Part shown: one piece after another, positions 1-5,574 of the stretch
Layout: each line of letters starts with the position of its first letter
Numbering within the stretch: the first letter of the stretch is position 1
Assembly (NCBI GenBank): GCA_031280115.1
Contig: JAITHF010000059.1
Location: 1-7,296 of the forward strand
From: Spirochaetaceae bacterium
GTDB taxonomy: Bacteria > Spirochaetota > Spirochaetia > Treponematales > Breznakiellaceae
Direction: 5' to 3'
Length of the DNA: 7,296 bases
The notes under the pieces: generated by a model
The model's database searches: none
What the model was told of the DNA's origin: nothing
Seen by the model: only the letters and a program-made list of their open reading frames with translations
Program-made: the position numbers and the translations under genes

Positions 1-147
1 GACATTTCTGACTCAAATACAGACATTTCTGACTCAAATACAGACATTTCTGACTCAAATACAGACATTTCTGACTCGGATACAGACATTTCTGACTCAA
101 ATACAGACATTTCTGACTCGGATACAGACATTTCTGACTCAGGTACA
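1..147. repeat. Seven-copy 21-bp tandem repeat, truncated by the window's left edge
   Basis: Seven head-to-tail 21-bp units (1-21, 22-42, 43-63, 64-84, 85-105, 106-126, 127-147) all begin GACATTTCTGACTC and end TACA. The only differences are purine changes at unit positions 15-17: AAA in units 1, 2, 3 and 5, GGA in units 4 and 6, AGG in unit 7 (read within CTC-NNN-TACA). The unit is a multiple of three. Frame 1 reads DISDSNT/DISDSDT/DISDSGT without a stop and stays open to 390; frame 2 and two minus-strand frames are also open through the array. It could be the end of a repeat-containing protein gene, a non-coding minisatellite, or repeated binding sites at the end of a mobile element. The sequence alone does not decide. 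The array may continue upstream of the window. Confidence 0.95.
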
Positions 148-247
148 GTGTCCCTTGAGCCGGATTTTCCCGCGCCGGCGGCGCTTCAAACCGGCGGCGC
201 CGCAGGAATCAGCCGGCAGAGGGTTTTGGGGGAACTAGCCCTCCACG

Positions 248-279
248 TTTTTTTATTTTTTTATTTCTTTATTTCTTTA
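248..279 (+). repeat. 8-bp-period T-rich array, four units
   Basis: Two perfect copies of TTTTTTTA (248-255, 256-263) are followed by two perfect copies of TTTCTTTA (264-271, 272-279). The array lies 192 bp upstream of the small lipoprotein gene. A similar 8-bp-period array sits immediately upstream of the next lipoprotein gene. Arrays like this can change copy number by slippage, but nothing in a single sequence shows that this one does. Confidence 0.85.
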
Positions 280-333
280 TATAAGGCATATAAGGCGGAG
301 GCTGGCCGGCTTATGTACCGCCTAACGAGTAAA

Positions 334-388
334 AAAGAACCGGGCGCGCTTGTGCTTTTCCTCCTCATAAGAACGTCCGGTTTTTTAT
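334..388 (+). terminator. Candidate intrinsic terminator with a large loop
   Basis: Positions 334-346 pair with 374-386 as a 13-bp stem with two G-U pairs. The G+C-rich core (340-346 with 374-380) is followed by TTTTTTAT at 381-388 and preceded by an A tract at 331-336, the arrangement of an intrinsic terminator that could act in both directions. The 27-nt loop (347-373) is unusually long, which lowers confidence. On the + strand it would end whatever transcript comes from the repeat side of the window. Confidence 0.4.
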
Positions 389-414
389 AAAAACCCCCGC
401 CCGTACGGGCGGGG
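381..414 (-). terminator. 20-bp perfect palindrome; minus-strand terminator candidate
   Basis: Positions 395-414 form a perfect 20-bp palindrome, CCCCGCCCGT followed by its reverse complement. Read on the minus strand, the G+C-rich stem is followed at once by GTTTTTATAAAAAA, as in an intrinsic terminator. On the + strand the downstream bases are AACCTTGC, with no T run. No plausible minus-strand gene enters from the right, so it may instead be a protein-binding palindrome or part of a two-way termination zone with the stem at 334-388. Confidence 0.4.
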
Positions 415-420
415 AACCTT

Positions 421-452
421 GCGTTACCGCAGGGTATCCTTGATGGTAACGC
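421..452 (+). promoter_or_regulatory. Leader stem-loop just upstream of the first lipoprotein's RBS
   Basis: GCGTTACC (421-428) and GGTAACGC (445-452) form a perfect 8-bp stem with a 16-nt loop, ending seven bases before the AGGAG ribosome binding site. A weaker competing stem uses TACC (425-428) and GGTA (433-436), so two mutually exclusive folds are possible. No T run follows, so this is not an intrinsic terminator. It could be a transcript-stabilising or translational-control leader, or a protein-binding inverted repeat. No known riboswitch class is recognised. Confidence 0.4.
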
Positions 453-458
453 GCAATC

Positions 459-463
459 AGGAG
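459..463 (+). promoter_or_regulatory. Ribosome binding site of the small lipoprotein gene
   Basis: AGGAG lies eight bases upstream of the ATG at 472 and fixes that start. The surrounding context, AGGAG-TTTTTCA-AA-ATG followed by an A-rich second part, closely matches that of the next lipoprotein gene. Confidence 0.85.
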
Positions 464-471
464 TTTTTCAA

Positions 472-897
472 ATGGAAAAATTGAAAAACAAGTTTCGGTT
501 TTTCGGGATTGCCGCGCTCGCCGCGGTAATCGGGTTCGCCCTTGCAGGCTGCGACGCAGACGCCAAAGGCGACGGGGGCTACAAGTTCGAGTTCAAGGTG
601 CAGAATAACAGCACCTACCCGATCACGACGATTCAGTTTTACAACGGCAGGGAGGCCGACAGTCCGGTGGTGCTCACTGGCCAGACTAACCTCGCCCCTG
701 GCGCCACGTCCGCGGTATACAAACCCTCTGGATTTACAGTCCAGGCCGCAACCGAGACGACACGCACTTTCGGCGTTAAGTTTACTATGAGCGGCGGCGG
801 CGGCACCCGCTCTTTCTATCAATCTGGCGGCGACGGAGAAAAGATGCTGCTTACCTTCACCGGCTCTAGTATGACTGTTTCCCCCGGGACCTGGTAA
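472..897 (+). CDS. Small predicted lipoprotein of unknown function
   Basis: This 141-residue protein begins with a lysine-rich n-region (MEKLKNKFR), a hydrophobic stretch (about residues 10-25) and a lipobox reading L-A-G-C with the lipidated cysteine at residue 27. The predicted mature part is about 115 residues: rich in Ser, Thr and Gly, with alternating hydrophobic and polar residues (KFEFKVQNNS near its start) suggesting a small beta-sandwich, and a Gly-rich turn (SGGGGTRS) in the middle. It has no cysteine besides the lipidated one. It should be anchored to a membrane and face the periplasm or the outside. I do not recognise the family and assign no function. The start is supported by AGGAG eight bases upstream and by the signal peptide. 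The gene stands alone between its own leader and a downstream terminator. Confidence 0.85.
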   Translation: MEKLKNKFRFFGIAALAAVIGFALAGCDADAKGDGGYKFEFKVQNNSTYPITTIQFYNGREADSPVVLTGQTNLAPGATSAVYKPSGFTVQAATETTRTFGVKFTMSGGGGTRSFYQSGGDGEKMLLTFTGSSMTVSPGTW

Positions 898-920
898 TCA
901 CCCAGAGCGGCGCTGTATGG

Positions 921-974
921 AGCCGTAAACGGCTGGTGATACCCTGTTCTTGAGGCATGGCCCTTGAGAACAGG
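921..974 (+). other. Two consecutive hairpins after the small lipoprotein gene
   Basis: AGCCG (921-925) and CGGCT (930-934) pair around a TAAA loop. Then positions 943-955 pair with 962-974 in a 13-bp stem containing two adjacent G-U pairs, around a 6-nt loop (CATGGC). Neither is followed by a T run, so they are not complete terminators themselves. Because of the G-U pairs the second stem is continuous only as RNA of the + strand, which hints at a 3' UTR structure, for example protecting the transcript from 3' exonucleases. Confidence 0.55.
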
Positions 975-982
975 CGCGGGAG

Positions 983-1034
983 GCGTTCAGCCTCAAAGCG
1001 CGCTTAGCGTCTGAACGCTTTATCTTACTTTTTT
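983..1034 (+). terminator. Intrinsic terminator of the small lipoprotein gene
   Basis: GCGTTCAG (983-990) pairs perfectly with CTGAACGC (1011-1018). The 20-nt loop contains a self-complementary AAGCGCGCTT (996-1005) that can extend the structure. The stem runs directly into TTTATCTTACTTTTTT (1019-1034). The T tail is also the first part of the 8-bp-period array in front of the next gene. Confidence 0.7.
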
Positions 1035-1074
1035 GCTATCTTACTATTTTACTTTTTTACTATTTTACTTTTTT
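1019..1074 (+). repeat. 8-bp-period T-rich array in the leader of the CsgG-like lipoprotein gene
   Basis: Seven consecutive 8-mers can be read: TTTATCTT (1019), ACTTTTTT (1027), GCTATCTT (1035), ACTATTTT (1043), ACTTTTTT (1051), ACTATTTT (1059), ACTTTTTT (1067). The last four form a perfect 16-bp tandem duplication (1043-1058 and 1059-1074). The array spans the gap between the upstream terminator stem and the AAGGAGG ribosome binding site, ending 24 bases before the start codon. A copy-number change would alter leader length or promoter spacing without touching the coding sequence. Confidence 0.8.
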
Positions 1075-1082
1075 ATTTTACC

Positions 1083-1089
1083 AAGGAGG
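1083..1089 (+). promoter_or_regulatory. Ribosome binding site deciding the ATG at 1099
   Basis: AAGGAGG is a near-complete Shine-Dalgarno sequence nine bases before the ATG at 1099. It argues against the longer frame opening at a TTG (1033), whose extra 22 residues simply translate the T-rich array. Confidence 0.9.
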
Positions 1090-1098
1090 TTTTTCATT

Positions 1099-2391
1099 AT
1101 GAAAAATATGAAAAACAAAGTTTTCTTTCTTTTGGGAACGCTCGCTGCGGCGTTTCTCGTTTCCTGCACCACGTCCATTCCGGTTACCGTCTCCCACCCG
1201 CCCAAGATGGACACCAACGGCATCGAGCGGATGACCGTCCTGCCTTTCACCGGCCGCGGGGACCGGCAGCAGATCGCCTCCGACCTGACGGGCATATTCG
1301 AGGAACTCATCGGCGGGACCGGCGTGTTTCAAATGGTGAACAGCAGAGGATACCAAAAAGGATCGGTAGACGCGGTGTTTACCGGAGAGGTTACCAAGTA
1401 CGAGTCGGGAATCGTTCCGCGGGATGTGCAGGAAAATACCCAAAGCGGACCGGTTCAAAAAACGGTCTATGACCGGGTAGTGCAGCTTGAGTTCACCTAC
1501 GTCCTGACACGAGAGCGGGATAGTATTGATATAGGGAAGCGCAAAGTATCCTGCACCGGCAGGGACAGCGGCAAGGGCAGCCCGTCGGAACTGGCGCCAG
1601 CCGATGATATTGCCAAAAAAGCCGCCCGATATGAACTGTCCCGTTTTACCCAGGAGATCGTGCCCTGGACATCCACCGAAAAGCTGACCCTTGATAAAGA
1701 AACTTCCAAGGATAAGGCCCTCAAGGACCGGATGAAAGCGGCGGAAAAACTGGTAAAAGGGGGAAGCTATAAGGCGGCCCAAGACGAGTACGCCGCAATT
1801 TACGCGGACACGAAGAGTTTGGCCGCAGGCTACAACCATGCTATCCTCGCCCAGCCGCTGGAAAGTCTGGAAGCGGCGGTCGGCCTCTTGTCCATCCTCG
1901 TCAACGAAACCGGCTACGCCAAGGCCAAAACCGAACTGAGCCGCCTGAGCGGGTTCCTCGGTGAAAACGCGGCGGCAGCGGCGAGTACAACCGGCACGTC
2001 CCAGCAGGATCTTGCCATCGAGAAGATAGGCCAAGGGCTTATTGCCGCGCTTCCTGAAGGTTCGCGGGTTTCGCTGTTCAATATATCCAAGTCCGGTTCT
2101 GAACGGGAATTGACGGATGTGGTTATACGGGAGATCACCCCTTCCCTCATTGACCGCAGCATCACGGTTCTTGAGCGGGGGGAGAATGCGGCGCTCATTG
2201 ACGCGGAAAAGCAGTTTCAGTCTTCAGGAGAGGTGAGCGACGATTCGTACGTGAGTATCGGCCACATGCTTGGGGTTGAAACTATCGTAACGTTTTCTGT
2301 CTCCGGATCAGGGCATCAGCGCAAACTGACGGTAAAGGCAGTGAGCGTTGAAACCGGCAAGGTCGGCTATAACGAGTCAACCGAGCTGTAG
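1099..2391 (+). CDS. CsgG/LpoB-like lipoprotein with two domains and a helical spacer
   Basis: The 430-residue product has a lysine-rich start, a hydrophobic segment and a lipobox F-L-V-S-C with the lipidated cysteine at residue 23. Residues about 42-160 (IERMTVLPFTGRGD onward) resemble the N-terminal fold of CsgG/LpoB-type lipoproteins: a strand ending in LPF, then a helix, then a VFxMVN strand. Residues about 210-276 are helical, with a TPR-like pattern (KAAEKLVKGGSYKAAQDEY). Residues about 305-430 look like a second CsgG/LpoB-type domain, with VSLFNI, a helix leading to ITVLERGE, then SIGHMLGVETIVTFSVSG and a final strand pair ending VSVETGKVGY. CsgG relatives form outer-membrane secretion pores and LpoB-type proteins activate peptidoglycan synthases; which applies here, if either, cannot be said. 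The pore-forming transmembrane strands of true CsgG are not evident, so a periplasmic adaptor is my guess. The gene appears monocistronic. A TTG start at 1033 was considered and rejected. Confidence 0.8.
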   Translation: MKNMKNKVFFLLGTLAAAFLVSCTTSIPVTVSHPPKMDTNGIERMTVLPFTGRGDRQQIASDLTGIFEELIGGTGVFQMVNSRGYQKGSVDAVFTGEVTKYESGIVPRDVQENTQSGPVQKTVYDRVVQLEFTYVLTRERDSIDIGKRKVSCTGRDSGKGSPSELAPADDIAKKAARYELSRFTQEIVPWTSTEKLTLDKETSKDKALKDRMKAAEKLVKGGSYKAAQDEYAAIYADTKSLAAGYNHAILAQPLESLEAAVGLLSILVNETGYAKAKTELSRLSGFLGENAAAAASTTGTSQQDLAIEKIGQGLIAALPEGSRVSLFNISKSGSERELTDVVIREITPSLIDRSITVLERGENAALIDAEKQFQSSGEVSDDSYVSIGHMLGVETIVTFSVSGSGHQRKLTVKAVSVETGKVGYNESTEL

Positions 2392-2404
2392 CATCCCTGC
2401 GGTT

Positions 2405-2433
2405 ATATGCTGCGGTGCATCCGCGGCATATTT
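2405..2433 (+). terminator. Hairpin 13 bases after the CsgG-like lipoprotein gene
   Basis: ATATGCTGCGG (2405-2415) pairs with CCGCGGCATAT (2421-2431) over 11 bp with one G-U pair and a TGCAT loop. It lies just after the TAG at 2389-2391 and is followed only by TT and then AGAATAAATA. The T tail is poor for an intrinsic terminator, so it may be weak or act mainly to stabilise the transcript's 3' end. A T run occurs at 2451-2456 but without a directly preceding stem. Confidence 0.5.
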
Positions 2434-2488
2434 AGAATAAATAGGGGGGATTTTTTACCGGCGCTTTGCGCCTCTTTGGGAAGAATAT

Positions 2489-2507
2489 GGGGGGTCATAG
2501 ACCCCCC
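2489..2507. other. Perfect 8-bp hairpin with a 3-nt loop
   Basis: GGGGGGTC (2489-2496), an ATA loop and GACCCCCC (2500-2507) form a perfect inverted repeat, followed by AAA and seven Cs. No T run follows on either strand. It resembles REP-type palindromes in compactness. Its family and function are unknown to me. Confidence 0.6.
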
Positions 2508-2584
2508 AAACCCCCCCACCAGCGGCTTCCTGCGCCGCGCCACTAACGCTATCGAAGCGCGATGAGGCGCATCCTTCAGGGTTG

Positions 2585-2696
2585 TGACTAAACCCGCAAA
2601 CCCTCCCGCCGCAAGAAGCACCTGAAACCCCCGCAGGGGGTGACTAAAATCGCAAACCCGCTCACCGCAGGAAGCACGTGAAACCCCCTGTGGGGG
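2585..2696. repeat. Two adjacent 56-bp imperfect direct repeats, each ending in a C5/G5 hairpin
   Basis: Units 2585-2640 and 2641-2696 abut exactly and match at 46 of 56 positions by my count. Shared blocks are TGACTAAA, CGCAAACCC, CCGCA, GAAGCAC and TGAAACCCCC. Each unit ends in CCCCC, three loop bases, GGGGG. The three loop bases differ completely (GCA versus TGT) while both stem arms are identical, so the hairpin appears conserved although its loop has changed. In the second copy flanking A-T pairs extend the stem to AACCCCC/GGGGGTT. A dispersed repeat family or a structured RNA are the main options; the unit is 56 bp without spacers, so it is not a CRISPR array. Confidence 0.8.
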
Positions 2697-2703
2697 TTGT
2701 GTT

Positions 2704-2710
2704 GAAGGGG
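2704..2710 (+). promoter_or_regulatory. Probable uvrA ribosome binding site
   Basis: GAAGGGG is the only purine-rich Shine-Dalgarno candidate. It lies 11 bases before the ATG at 2722 and 23 bases before the ATG at 2734, so spacing favours 2722, although UvrA proteins usually begin close to the second methionine. Confidence 0.55.
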
Positions 2711-2721
2711 CGCCACCCGGT

Positions 2722-5574
2722 ATGCTAACGGCTATGAACACACTCATCATCAAGGGAGCCAGAGAACATAACCTTAAAAACATAGACATCGAACTGCCGC
2801 GGGATAAACTCATCGTCATATCCGGCCTCTCCGGTTCAGGAAAAAGCTCCCTCGCGTTTGACACTATCTTCGCCGAAGGCCAGCGCCGCTATGTGGAGAG
2901 CCTGTCAGCATACGCAAGACAGTTCCTCGGGCGCATGGATAAACCAGATATGGACTACATCGAGGGGCTGTCCCCGGCCATTTCGATAGAACAAAAAACC
3001 ACCCACCCGAACCCCCGCTCCACCGTGGGAACGGTCACCGAAATATACGATTATTACCGCCTCCTTTTCGCCCGTATCGGCATCCCCCACTGCCCCCGGT
3101 GCGGCAAAGAAATCAAGGAACAGCCGGTTGACCACATTATAGATACGATTATGGCCATGCCAAAGGAAAGCAAAATACAGATACTCGCGCCGGTCATACG
3201 GGGCAAAAAGGGGGAACATCAGAAAATCCTCGACCAGGCGCGCAAAGCGGGCTTTGCAAGGGCCCGGGTGGACGGGGTGCCGGTGAACCTTGACGAAACC
3301 ATCAGGCTTGACAAACAAAAAAAACACACCATCGAAATTGTGGTTGACCGGCTTATCATAAAACCGGACATACGCGCCCGCCTTGCGGAGTCCGTGGAAG
3401 CCGCCCTGAGCAGCGCTGACGGAATCATGCTGGTTCTCCTTCATGCCGGCGCCGGCGCCGGAGAGGAAGAGCGCTTTTTCTCCCAAAAGAGCGCCTGCCC
3501 GGACTGCGGCGTCTCCATCCCCGAACTCCAGCCCCGGTCATTCTCGTTTAATAACCCCCACGGCGCCTGCGCCGCCTGTTCAGGGCTTGGGTCGAAACTG
3601 GAGTTCGACCCGGACCTGGTGATACCGAACCGCAGCCTTTCTTTTAACGAAGGCGGCATACCCGCGTATAACCCTGACGCCTCATGGAACCGCTGCCGGT
3701 TCCAAGCCCTTGCGGACCGCCTGGGCTTCAGCCTGGATACGCCTTTTGCAAAGATTTCGCCCCAAAACCTCACGGCCATCCTGTACGGCACCAAAGAGGA
3801 AATCGAAGTGGTCTATGAAAACCGCGAGAAAAGCGGGCACTTCGAGTACCGCGCCCGCTTCCCGGGGGTTCTCAACGACCTGCGCCGCCGCTACCTGGGA
3901 AGCCAGTCCCCGGACGTGAAGGATTGGCTTGAACAGTTTATGAACCACAAACCCTGCGAGGGCTGCGGCGGCAGGCGGCTTAGGCCGGAGGCCCTGGCCG
4001 TAACCATCGGGGGGCTTAACATCTGGGAACTCACGCGCCTTTCGGTGCAGGACTCGCTTGGCTTTTTTGACGCCCTCCCGCTGACCGCCGCCGAACAGTC
4101 CATCGCCCGGCAGATACTCAAAGAGATACGCGCAAGGCTGGGGTTTATGCGGAACGTAGGGCTTGAGTACCTGACGCTGGAGCGCAAAGCCGCCACCCTC
4201 TCAGGCGGCGAGTCCCAAAGGATACGCCTTGCCACCCAGATAGGATCCAGCCTGGTGGGGGTGCTCTATATTCTGGACGAACCCTCTATAGGGCTCCACC
4301 AGCGGGACAACCAGCGGCTCATTGACACGCTGCTCTATCTGAGGGATCTGGGCAATACCCTTATCGTGGTGGAACACGACGAGCAGACCTTGCGCGCCGC
4401 AGACTATATCGTTGACCTGGGCCCCGGCGCCGGGGCGCGCGGCGGAAACGTGGTGGCCAAAGGAACGCCGGCAGAGGTGATGCGTACCCCGGAGAGTATT
4501 ACCGGCCAGTACCTTTCAGGCGCCCTCGCCATGACTGTCCCGGAAACGCGGCGCTCAGGAAACGGCGCTTTCCTGCGCCTTGCAGGTGTAACCGAACATA
4601 ACCTCAAGGATATTGACGTGGAGATACCCATGGGGGTGTTTACCTGCATTACCGGCGTTTCCGGCTCCGGCAAATCAACCCTCCTCTCGGATGTGTTATA
4701 TCCGGCGCTGTCAAACCGGATTACCAAGTCTCCCAGGGCCGAGGGCGCGTACCGGTCCCTTGAAGGGGCGGAACATATCGACAAGGTTATCGACATTGAC
4801 CAGAGCCCCATAGGACGGACGCCCCGCTCCAATCCGGCAACCTACGTGGAGGTGTTTGCCAGTATCCGGGACTTATTCGCGGGCCTGCCGGAGGCGAAGG
4901 CCCGGGGCTACAAGCCCGGGCGCTTCTCGTTTAACGTGAACGGCGGCAGGTGCGAGCACTGCCGCGGGGACGGCACGATCAAAATCGAGATGAACTTTCT
5001 CCCTGACGTGTATGTCGGCTGCGATGTGTGCCGGGGGGCGCGGTTCAACCGCGAAACCTTAGAGGTCAGGTACAAGGGGAAAAACATCGCCGACGTGCTG
5101 GACATGACGATTGAGGAGGCGTCCGCGTTTTTCGCCCCTGTCCCGCCTATTGCCCGCAAGATGGACACCCTCCTTTCGGTGGGGCTTGGATATGTGAAAC
5201 TGGGGCAGTCCGCGCTTACCCTGTCCGGCGGGGAGGCCCAGCGGGTGAAACTGGCGCTTGAACTCTCCCGCCGCGCCACAGGTAAAACCCTCTATATGCT
5301 GGACGAACCCACCACGGGGCTGCATTTCGCTGACGTGAAACAGCTTATGGAGGTGATAGGCCGCCTGGTGGATCAGGGGAATACGGTTATTATGATAGAG
5401 CATAACCTGGACGTGCTTACCCAGGCGGATTACCTCATCGACCTCGGGCCCGAAGGCGGGGACCGGGGCGGACGGATTATCACTGCCGGCACGCCGGAGC
5501 AGGCGGCGTCGTGCCCTGATTCGTACACGGGCTTTTATCTTAAAGAACTTCTGGAACGGAATACGCGCCTATGA
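2722..5574 (+). CDS. uvrA: UvrABC excinuclease subunit A
   Basis: UvrA is the dimeric ATPase that finds bulky DNA lesions and loads UvrB in nucleotide excision repair, acting in the cytoplasm on DNA. The 950-residue protein is full length and has every expected element: Walker [10 protein letters not shown] (35-43); CPRC (124-127); first zinc module C259/C262/C283/C286; ABC signature LSGGESQ (493-499) and Walker B with D519/E520 in the first ATPase; Walker [10 protein letters not shown] (645-653); second zinc module C744/C747/C767/C770 with the C-X2-C-X19-C-X2-C spacing; signature LSGGEAQ (834-840) and Walker B with E862. Nothing catalytic is missing. The family start is nearer the ATG at 2734 ([17 protein letters not shown]), but the ribosome binding site suits 2722; the difference is four residues. 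The TGA overlaps the next gene's ATG. SOS control could not be shown. Confidence 0.97.
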   Translation: MLTAMNTLIIKGAREHNLKNIDIELPRDKLIVISGLSGSGKSSLAFDTIFAEGQRRYVESLSAYARQFLGRMDKPDMDYIEGLSPAISIEQKTTHPNPRSTVGTVTEIYDYYRLLFARIGIPHCPRCGKEIKEQPVDHIIDTIMAMPKESKIQILAPVIRGKKGEHQKILDQARKAGFARARVDGVPVNLDETIRLDKQKKHTIEIVVDRLIIKPDIRARLAESVEAALSSADGIMLVLLHAGAGAGEEERFFSQKSACPDCGVSIPELQPRSFSFNNPHGACAACSGLGSKLEFDPDLVIPNRSLSFNEGGIPAYNPDASWNRCRFQALADRLGFSLDTPFAKISPQNLTAILYGTKEEIEVVYENREKSGHFEYRARFPGVLNDLRRRYLGSQSPDVKDWLEQFMNHKPCEGCGGRRLRPEALAVTIGGLNIWELTRLSVQDSLGFFDALPLTAAEQSIARQILKEIRARLGFMRNVGLEYLTLERKAATLSGGESQRIRLATQIGSSLVGVLYILDEPSIGLHQRDNQRLIDTLLYLRDLGNTLIVVEHDEQTLRAADYIVDLGPGAGARGGNVVAKGTPAEVMRTPESITGQYLSGALAMTVPETRRSGNGAFLRLAGVTEHNLKDIDVEIPMGVFTCITGVSGSGKSTLLSDVLYPALSNRITKSPRAEGAYRSLEGAEHIDKVIDIDQSPIGRTPRSNPATYVEVFASIRDLFAGLPEAKARGYKPGRFSFNVNGGRCEHCRGDGTIKIEMNFLPDVYVGCDVCRGARFNRETLEVRYKGKNIADVLDMTIEEASAFFAPVPPIARKMDTLLSVGLGYVKLGQSALTLSGGEAQRVKLALELSRRATGKTLYMLDEPTTGLHFADVKQLMEVIGRLVDQGNTVIMIEHNLDVLTQADYLIDLGPEGGDRGGRIITAGTPEQAASCPDSYTGFYLKELLERNTRL

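Larger units (their letters stand above)
148..471. other. Gene-poor interval with low-complexity and palindromic elements
   Basis: I find no convincing gene here. Frame 1 stays open from the 21-bp repeats to a TAA at 388-390, but its translation runs through a T-rich array (giving FLFFYFFISLY) whose 8-bp period is not a multiple of three, as expected for non-coding DNA. The interval holds a 10-bp direct repeat (CCGGCGGCGC at 175-184 and 191-200), the 8-bp array at 248-279, a 9-bp tandem duplication (ATATAAGGC at 279-287 and 288-296), an AGGCGG/CCGCCT inverted repeat (293-298 with 318-323), a terminator-like stem and the leader of the downstream lipoprotein gene. A promoter for that gene is presumably here, but I cannot place -35 and -10 boxes with confidence. 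Confidence 0.6.
2392..2721. other. Structured intergenic region upstream of uvrA
   Basis: This 330-base stretch has no convincing gene. In order it contains a hairpin just after the CsgG-like gene (2405-2431), a small GGCGC-TTT-GCGCC hairpin (2460-2472), a perfect GGGGGGTC-ATA-GACCCCCC hairpin (2489-2507), a C-run (2511-2517), a G+C-rich segment with CGCGC/GCGCG (2536-2540 with 2557-2561), two adjacent 56-bp repeats (2585-2696) and the uvrA ribosome binding site. GCTTCCTGCG at 2525-2534 is the exact reverse complement of CGCAGGAAGC inside the second 56-bp unit. I could not place a clear uvrA promoter or a LexA-type operator. Confidence 0.6.

Noticed and set aside
1..147. CRISPR array
   Set aside because: The units are directly adjacent with no spacers, and no cas gene is present.
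148..390. An 80-residue + strand open frame starting with GTG
   Set aside because: No ribosome binding site precedes it; it translates the non-coding-looking 8-bp T array and contains terminator-like structure. It is also only the tail of a frame already open from position 1.
457..822. A minus-strand open frame ending upstream of a minus-strand terminator-like palindrome
   Set aside because: It lies antisense to the lipoprotein gene, which has a signal peptide, lipobox and good ribosome binding site. The minus-strand translation shows no domain pattern.
1033..1098. A 22-residue N-terminal extension of the CsgG-like lipoprotein from a TTG
   Set aside because: It translates the T-rich array and would displace the signal peptide. 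The AAGGAGG at 1083-1089 and the lipobox fit the ATG at 1099.
1078..2034. A 318-residue minus-strand open frame
   Set aside because: It is antisense to the CsgG-like lipoprotein and shows no recognisable motif; long antisense frames are expected in G+C-rich genes.
2403..2864. A minus-strand open frame across the pre-uvrA intergenic region
   Set aside because: Half is antisense to uvrA and the rest translates hairpins and the 56-bp repeats. No ribosome binding site or domain was seen.
4422..4435. CCCCGGCGCCGGGG palindrome
   Set aside because: It lies inside uvrA, encodes part of a normal Gly/Ala-rich segment, and fits the G+C-rich codon use; similar GGCGCC-rich runs occur elsewhere in the coding regions.
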